Positions 58,303-64,000 of a stretch of 64,000 bases of DNA are shown here, in pieces; the first letter of the stretch is position 1, and every line of letters starts with the position of its first letter. Below the pieces are notes generated by a model. It was not told the DNA's origin and did no database searches. It was given only the letters and a program-made list of their open reading frames with translations. The translations under genes were made by a program, and so were the position numbers. The stretch comes from Steromphala cineraria (lineage: Eukaryota; Mollusca; Gastropoda; Trochida; Trochidae): positions 65,520,790-65,584,789 of the forward strand of contig OU744729.1 in the NCBI GenBank assembly GCA_916613615.1. Reading direction: 5' to 3'.

Positions 58303-61128
58303 GGTTCTCTCCCTTGTTCAATTAACACTGGTCATTTTAAGTGAAAATAAAAGGTCTTAAAAATCAGTTTTTGCAAATCTGTACATGCTTGGTACACCTT
58401 AAAGAACAGTTTCTGCCCATTTTCAATCAAAATATTGAAAGTCATGTTTTTGATGAAAAATGGAAAGCCTATATCTGTATAACCTGAATTCAGATTTTTC
58501 AATATACGTCAAAATAAAAGGTCTTAGAAATCAATTTGTGCGCATCTCTACATGCTTGCTACACCTTTACGAACAGTTTCTGCCCATTTTTAATCAAAAT
58601 TTTGAAAGTCATGTTTTTGGTGAAAAATTTAAAGCCTATATCTGTATAACCTGAATTCAGATTTTTCAATATACGTCAAAATAAAAGGTCTTAGAAATCA
58701 ATTTGTGCGCATCTCTACATGCTCGCTACACCTTTACGAACAGTTTCTGTCCATTTTTAATCAAAATTTTGAAAGTCATGTTTTTGGTGAAAAATGCAAA
58801 GCCTATATCTGTATAACCTGAATTCAGATTTTTCAATATACGTCAAAATAAAAGGTCTTAGAAATCAATTTGTGCACATCTCTATATGCTCGCATCACCT
58901 TTACGAACAGTTTCTGCCCATTTTTAATCAAAATTTTGAAAGTCATGTTTTTGGTGAAAAATGCAAAGCCTATATCTGTATAACCTGAATTCAGATTTTT
59001 CAATATACGTCAAAATAAAAGGTCTTAGAAATCAATTTGTGCACATCTCTATATGCTCGCTACACCTTTACGAACAGTTTCTGCCCATTTTTAATCAAAA
59101 TTTTGAAAGTCATGTTTTTGGTAGAAAATGCAGTAGATGTCTGTGTAGGGTTCTCTCCCTTGTTCAATTAACACTGGTCATTTTAAGTGAAAATAAAAGG
59201 TCTTAAAAATCAGTTTTTGCAAATCTCTACATGCTTGGTACACCTTAAAGAACAGTTTCTGCCCATTTTCAATCAAAAATTGAAAGTTATGTTTTTGATG
59301 AAAAATGCAAAGCCTATATCTGTATAACCTGAATTCAGATTTTTCAATATACGTCAAAATAAAAGGTCTTAGAAATCAATTTGTGCGCATCTCTACATGC
59401 TCGCTACACCTTTACGAACAGTTTCTGCCCATTTTTAATCAAAATTTTTAAAGTCATGTTTTTGGTGAAAAATGCAAAGCCTATATCTGTATAACCTGAA
59501 TTCAGATTTTTCAATATACGTCAAAATAAAAGGTCTTAGAAATCAATTTGTGCACATCTCTACATGCTTGCTACACCTTAACAAACAGTTTCTGCCCATT
59601 TTTAATAAAAAATTTGAAAGTCATGTTTTTGGTAGAAAATGCAGTGGATGTCTGTGTAGGGTTCTCTCCCTTGTTCAATTAACACTGGTCATTTTAAGTG
59701 AAAATAAAAGGTCTTAAAAATCAGTTTTTGCAAATCTCTACATGCTTGGTACACCTTAAAGAACAGTTTCTGCCCATTTTAAATCAAAATATTGAAAGTC
59801 ATGTTTTTGATGAAAATGCAAAGCCTATATCTGTATAACCTGAAATCAGATTTTTCAATATACGTCAAAATAAAAGGTCTTAGAAATCAATTTGTGCGCA
59901 TCTCTACATGCTCGCTACACCTTTACGAACAGTTTCTGCCCATGTTTAATCAAAATTTTGAAAGTCATGTTTTTGGTGAAAAATGCAAAGCCTATATCTG
60001 TATAACCTGAATTCAGATTTTTCAATATACGTCAAAATAAAAGGTCTTAGAAATCAATTTGTGCGCATCTCTACATGCTCGCTACACCTTTACGAACAGT
60101 TTCTGTCCATTTTTAATCAAAATTTTGAAAGTCATGTTTTTGGTGAAAAATGCAAAGCCTATATCTGTATAACCTGAATTCAGATTTTTCAATATACGTC
60201 AAAATAAAAGGTCTTAGAAATCAATTTGTGCACATCTCTATATGCTCGCTACACCTTTACGAACAGTTTCTGCCCATTTTTAATCAAAATTTTGAAAGTC
60301 ATGTTTTTGGTAGAAAATGCAGTAGATGTCTGTGTAGGGTTCTCTCCCTTGTTCAATTAACACTGGTCATTTTAAGTGAAAATAAAAGGTCTTAAAAATC
60401 AGTTTTTGCAAATCTCTACATGCTTGGTACACCTTAAAGAACAGTTTCTGCCCATTTTCAATCAAAAATTGAAAGTTATGTTTTTGATGAAAAATGCAAA
60501 GCCTATATCTGTATAACCTGAATTCAGATTTTTCAATATACGTCAAAATAAAAGGTCTTAGAAATCAATTTGTGCGCATCTCTACATGCTCGCTACACCT
60601 TTACGAACAGTTTCTGCCCATTTTTAATCAAAATTTTTAAAGTCATGTTTTTGGTGAAAAATGCAAAGCCTATATCTGTATAACCTGAATTCAGATTTTT
60701 CAATATACGTCAAAATAAAAGGTCTTAGAAATCAATTTGTGCACATCTCTACATGCTTGCTACACCTTAACAAACAGTTTCTGCCCATTTTTAATAAAAA
60801 ATTTGAAAGTCATGTTTTTGGTAGAAAATGCAGTGGATGTCTGTGTAGGGTTCTCTCCCTTGTTCAATTAACACTGGTCATTTTAAGTGAAAATAAAAGG
60901 TCTTAAAAATCAGTTTTTGCAAATCTCTACATGCTTGGTACACCTTAAAGAACAGTTTCTGCCCATTTTCAATCAAAATATTGAAAGTCATGTTTTTGAT
61001 GAAAAATGCAAAGCCTATATCTGTATAACCTGAATTCAGATTTTTCAATATACGTCAAAATAAAAGGTCTTAGAAATCAATTTGTGCGCATCTCTACATG
61101 CTCGCTACACCTTTACGAACAGTTTCTG
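58303..61128. repeat. Satellite array, right block
   Basis: This is the continuation of the array after element 2, resuming inside a B linker. A segment of about 1189 bp repeats (58961-60149 and 60150-61128+), with shared variants: TCAAAAATTGAAAGTTATG (a 2-bp deletion), AATTTTTAAAGTC and TTAATAAAAAATTTG. The same variants occur at about 44313-45000, linking this block to that part of the middle array. The satellite stops mid-core at CAGTTTCTG (61128). Confidence 0.95.
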
Positions 61129-64000
61129 TTTCAGACACATAAGTATCGGACATATTTGGATCAGACACATTTGGATCCAACACATTCTCATGATTCTGGT
61201 TATCAGATACACCAGCATTCTGATTGAACACTTTACAATCAGCATTATCATTCACATTCACAACTGGTTTAGAGACATACTTTTTCACATGAGTAATATG
61301 TCGCCTATACACACCTCCTGTATCAGCCTGTATGTCGACTGAATTCCCGAATCTGCTCACAACCCTACACGGTCTCGGATCAAAATTACTAGCCAACTTA
61401 TTATCACGAGATTGCCTCACAATCACACTATCACCTGACACAATTGGAGACTGCTGAGCACGTCGTTTCTGATCCGCATAATCCTTCCCTTTCATCTTTT
61501 GTTCAGTGTCATAGTCCCTGACACTATCATCCAGTCCAAAATTGGTAAGTTCTGGTAACTTGGTCCTGATTCGTCTCCCGAAAAGCATCTCGGCTGGAGA
61601 TTTTCCGGTTGATGAATGGGTCGTACTTCGGTACATGATGAGGAAATGTTGCAACTCCTTTCTCCAATCTTTTCCCTCAACTTGTGCGATTCTCAATACT
61701 TTGAGCAGTGACCTGTTTTGCCGCTCCACTTCCCCATTCGCCTGCGGCCAATAAGGTGTCGATGTGTTGTGAACTATGCCCTGATGTCTCATATAGTTCT
61801 CAAAAACTTGACTAACAAATTGTGGTCCATTGTCAGTCTTCAATGAACAGGGTAGGCCATGAGTAAGAAATGCTTTAGTCAAACAGTCAATAATAGCACT
61901 TGTTGACGTTGACTTCAGGGTGTACACTTCAAAGTATCTACTGTAATAGTCCACGAGCACAAGTATGCTATCACCTGATGGCAATGGTCCCAGTAGATCT
62001 GTTGCCAAGTGTTGCCATGGCAACGAAGGTAGTGATGTACGAAACAGCGGAGGGGGAGAGTTCTGACTTGATACCACTTGACATCCATGACAAACTTTGC
62101 AATAGTATTCCACTTGTGAATCTATCCCTGGCCACCATACCTTTGACCTCAATCGTTGCTTCATTTTCACCACCCCTGGGTGACCCTCGTGAGCCAAACA
62201 CAGCACTTTTTCGCGGAGACTTGTCGGAATTACTAGCCTCGTTCCCCTGATGACTACCTTGCCTATCGCCGATAGTTCCTGCCGTACTGGCAAGTATTTC
62301 ACATTCTTCATCTCATGCCATCTTCCAGACAGTAAACAGTCTCTGATGTCCTTCAGTTCCTGGTCCGAATCAGAGGCTTTTTCCACATCTCTGGTTGTCA
62401 GCGCTGACGGCGTAGATTCCGAAGCGATGAATCTCACGTACTCCTCAGCTTCCACTGACCCTCTTGTACTGTCACTTGTTTTCCCTGGATTCAAGAGTCT
62501 AGAGAGACAGTCCGCAATGTTGTTTTTTCCCTTTATATACTTGACGGAATAGTCATATGCCTGCATACGCAACACCCAGCGTTCGATTCTGGCACATGGT
62601 CGTGATCTGATAGCATGTATGAACTGCAGCGGTTTGTGGTCAGTTACCAATTCAAAATGGGCCCCATACAGGTAACAATGAAAACGTTCACAAGCCCATA
62701 CCAAGGCTAGAGCTTCTTTCTCGGTTTGCGAGTATCGTTTCTCCACATCAGTCAGACTCTTGCTGGCATAGCATATGACACGGTGTACTCCATTCTGCTG
62801 CTGCACAAGCACTGCTCCTAGCCCCACTGGACTCGCATCTGCAATAACTTGTGTTGTTGAATCCTTGTCGAAATATGCAAGTACTTCTGCACTTGCTAGG
62901 CGGTCTTTCAGCGAGTCAAATGCCTTTTGCTGCTCAGTTTCCCACACAAAAGGAATGTTCTTTCTGGTCAGTTTGCGCAAGGGTTCAGAGAGAGTAGCCA
63001 TGTTCTCTATAAATCTTGCATTGAAGTTTACCAACCCCAGAAAACTTCGCACTTCCTGAGCGGTAGTTGGTGCTCTTGCTTCCTTGACTGCTGACACCTT
63101 CGATTCCGCCGGACTCAAACCTTGTTCTGACAACACGTGACCAAGGAATTGAAGATTCTTCATTCTGAACTGACACTTGTTTGGATTTAAGGTAAGTCCC
63201 TTGTCTCTGAGAACTTGTAGAACATGAGCCATTCTTCTGTCATGCTCCTCCACACTTGTAGCATGTACAATAATGTCATCCATGATATTGTGGACTCCAT
63301 CACATCTCTGCAAGATTTGTTGCAAAATCTTCTGATACAGTTCAGGGGCAAATGAAACTCCGAACATTAGTCTCTTGTAGCGATACAATCCTTGGTGAGT
63401 ACAGAACGTCGTAATCTGAAGAGATTCAGGTGCTAGTTCGATTTGGTGATACGCCCACTTGATATCCAGTTTACTGAACACGGTACTCTTGTTCAGATCC
63501 TGCAAGACGTCATCTATAGTCGGCATTTTGTGTCGAACTCTCTTCACTGCTTGATTAGCAATCCTCATGTCCACACAGACACGTATGTCTTTGCCTGGTT
63601 TGGGAACAATCACTATGGGCGAGACCCAATCACTTGGCTCATTCACTTTCTCAATAATGTCTCTATTCTCTAGTTCTTCCAACTTCTCTGCTAACTTTTC
63701 TCTGAGATGATATGGCACACTTCTCAAGTTCTGAATCACCGGCTGAACTGACTTGTCAATAGGAATGTTCAATTGGTAATCTTTCAACTTTCCAAATCCA
63801 TCAAAGCACTCTGGAAATTCCTTCACAAAGTCACGACCTTCCTGCACGGCATTAATGTTATAACCAAGTCTCAAAACACCAAGCTTCTGTGATGTATGTC
63901 TTCCCAAAAGCGATGGCCCATTACTCTTCATAACCACAAATTCAACTTCTTTCAGTGTCTCTTCACCGACCCTTACATCAGCACTGAATATTCCCGCCAC
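61094..64000 (-). CDS. pol: Truncated pol of a third Ty3/Gypsy element (K02A2.6-like)
   Basis: The frame is open from the window edge, where the first codon is GTG, not a start. It ends at 61094 (968 codons). It begins in the end of a protease (LLGRHTSQKLG). RT is at about 100-290 with D179 and D241-D242 in the context NIMDDIIVH, where most relatives of elements 1 and 2 have Y[I/V]DD. RNase H has D388, E429, D454 and D497. The integrase zinc site is H604, H607, C637, C640, and the core has D668, D723, E759 (D,D-35-E). It resembles the animal family often annotated as K02A2.6-like. The last 11 or so residues and the stop come from satellite DNA, so the native C-terminus is lost. Gag and both LTRs are not in the window. 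Confidence 0.92.
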   Translation of the reverse strand: MAGIFSADVRVGEETLKEVEFVVMKSNGPSLLGRHTSQKLGVLRLGYNINAVQEGRDFVKEFPECFDGFGKLKDYQLNIPIDKSVQPVIQNLRSVPYHLREKLAEKLEELENRDIIEKVNEPSDWVSPIVIVPKPGKDIRVCVDMRIANQAVKRVRHKMPTIDDVLQDLNKSTVFSKLDIKWAYHQIELAPESLQITTFCTHQGLYRYKRLMFGVSFAPELYQKILQQILQRCDGVHNIMDDIIVHATSVEEHDRRMAHVLQVLRDKGLTLNPNKCQFRMKNLQFLGHVLSEQGLSPAESKVSAVKEARAPTTAQEVRSFLGLVNFNARFIENMATLSEPLRKLTRKNIPFVWETEQQKAFDSLKDRLASAEVLAYFDKDSTTQVIADASPVGLGAVLVQQQNGVHRVICYASKSLTDVEKRYSQTEKEALALVWACERFHCYLYGAHFELVTDHKPLQFIHAIRSRPCARIERWVLRMQAYDYSVKYIKGKNNIADCLSRLLNPGKTSDSTRGSVEAEEYVRFIASESTPSALTTRDVEKASDSDQELKDIRDCLLSGRWHEMKNVKYLPVRQELSAIGKVVIRGTRLVIPTSLREKVLCLAHEGHPGVVKMKQRLRSKVWWPGIDSQVEYYCKVCHGCQVVSSQNSPPPLFRTSLPSLPWQHLATDLLGPLPSGDSILVLVDYYSRYFEVYTLKSTSTSAIIDCLTKAFLTHGLPCSLKTDNGPQFVSQVFENYMRHQGIVHNTSTPYWPQANGEVERQNRSLLKVLRIAQVEGKDWRKELQHFLIMYRSTTHSSTGKSPAEMLFGRRIRTKLPELTNFGLDDSVRDYDTEQKMKGKDYADQKRRAQQSPIVSGDSVIVRQSRDNKLASNFDPRPCRVVSRFGNSVDIQADTGGVYRRHITHVKKYVSKPVVNVNDNADCKVFNQNAGVSDNQNHENVLDPNVSDPNMSDTYVSETETVRKGVASM
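61129..64000 (-). mobile_element. Truncated Ty3/Gypsy retrotransposon (element 3), partial
   Basis: Only the pol section is present. On the left it meets satellite at about 61128/61129 with no LTR, polypurine tract or target duplication, so its 3' part was deleted or replaced. On the right it continues beyond the window. It is opposite in orientation to elements 1 and 2, unrelated to them at close range, and its frame is otherwise open. The breakpoint is therefore recent compared with decay of the coding sequence. Confidence 0.9.

Overview
The window looks like animal heterochromatin, probably from a marine invertebrate such as a mollusc or another lophotrochozoan. The host guess rests only on the style of the Ty3/Gypsy elements and is weak. 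I see no ordinary host gene, tRNA or rRNA. Nearly two thirds of the window (about 40.7 kb) is one AT-rich tandem satellite, and the rest is retrotransposon sequence set into or against it.

Layout: 1-12576 satellite; 12577-21889 complete LTR retrotransposon (element 1, + strand); 21890-47229 satellite, carrying four copies of one 356-bp TTAA-flanked miniature element; 47230-58302 complete LTR retrotransposon (element 2, + strand); 58303-61128 satellite; 61129-64000 truncated Ty3/Gypsy pol on the - strand (element 3), running off the window edge.

The satellite is built from two monomers, A (167 bp) and B (178 bp). They share a core of about 111 bp and carry one of two alternative linkers (56 or 67 bp) that differ by 11 bp. 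After a B there is almost always at least one A, and A runs are 1 to 4 long, giving AB (345 bp), AAB (512), AAAB (679) and AAAAB (846) blocks. Higher-order units are visible, including a 1191-bp heptamer AABAAAB repeated four times at 35.1-40.4 kb, plus 3276-bp and 4428-bp segmental duplications. The four miniature elements share target site and flanking variants, so one insertion was multiplied with the array.

Element 1 is 9313 bp, with 1208-bp LTRs differing at one position that I found, a 4-bp target duplication, and one uninterrupted Gag-Pol frame (1820 codons). Element 2 is 11073 bp, with 1801-bp LTRs differing at two positions, a 4-bp duplication, a primer site resembling the tRNA-Ser 3' end, and separate gag and pol frames. 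These are joined by a C CCA AAC slippery heptamer immediately before the gag stop, with a possible downstream pseudoknot. Both elements keep every catalytic motif I looked for, except that element 2 protease reads D-N-G. Both look very recent. Element 3 keeps RT, RNase H and integrase motifs but is cut off by satellite, which supplies its last codons and stop.

Nothing here is clearly a new defence or metabolic system. The most noteworthy signals are the two-linker satellite grammar, the MITE-tagged array amplification, and the frameshift cassette of element 2.
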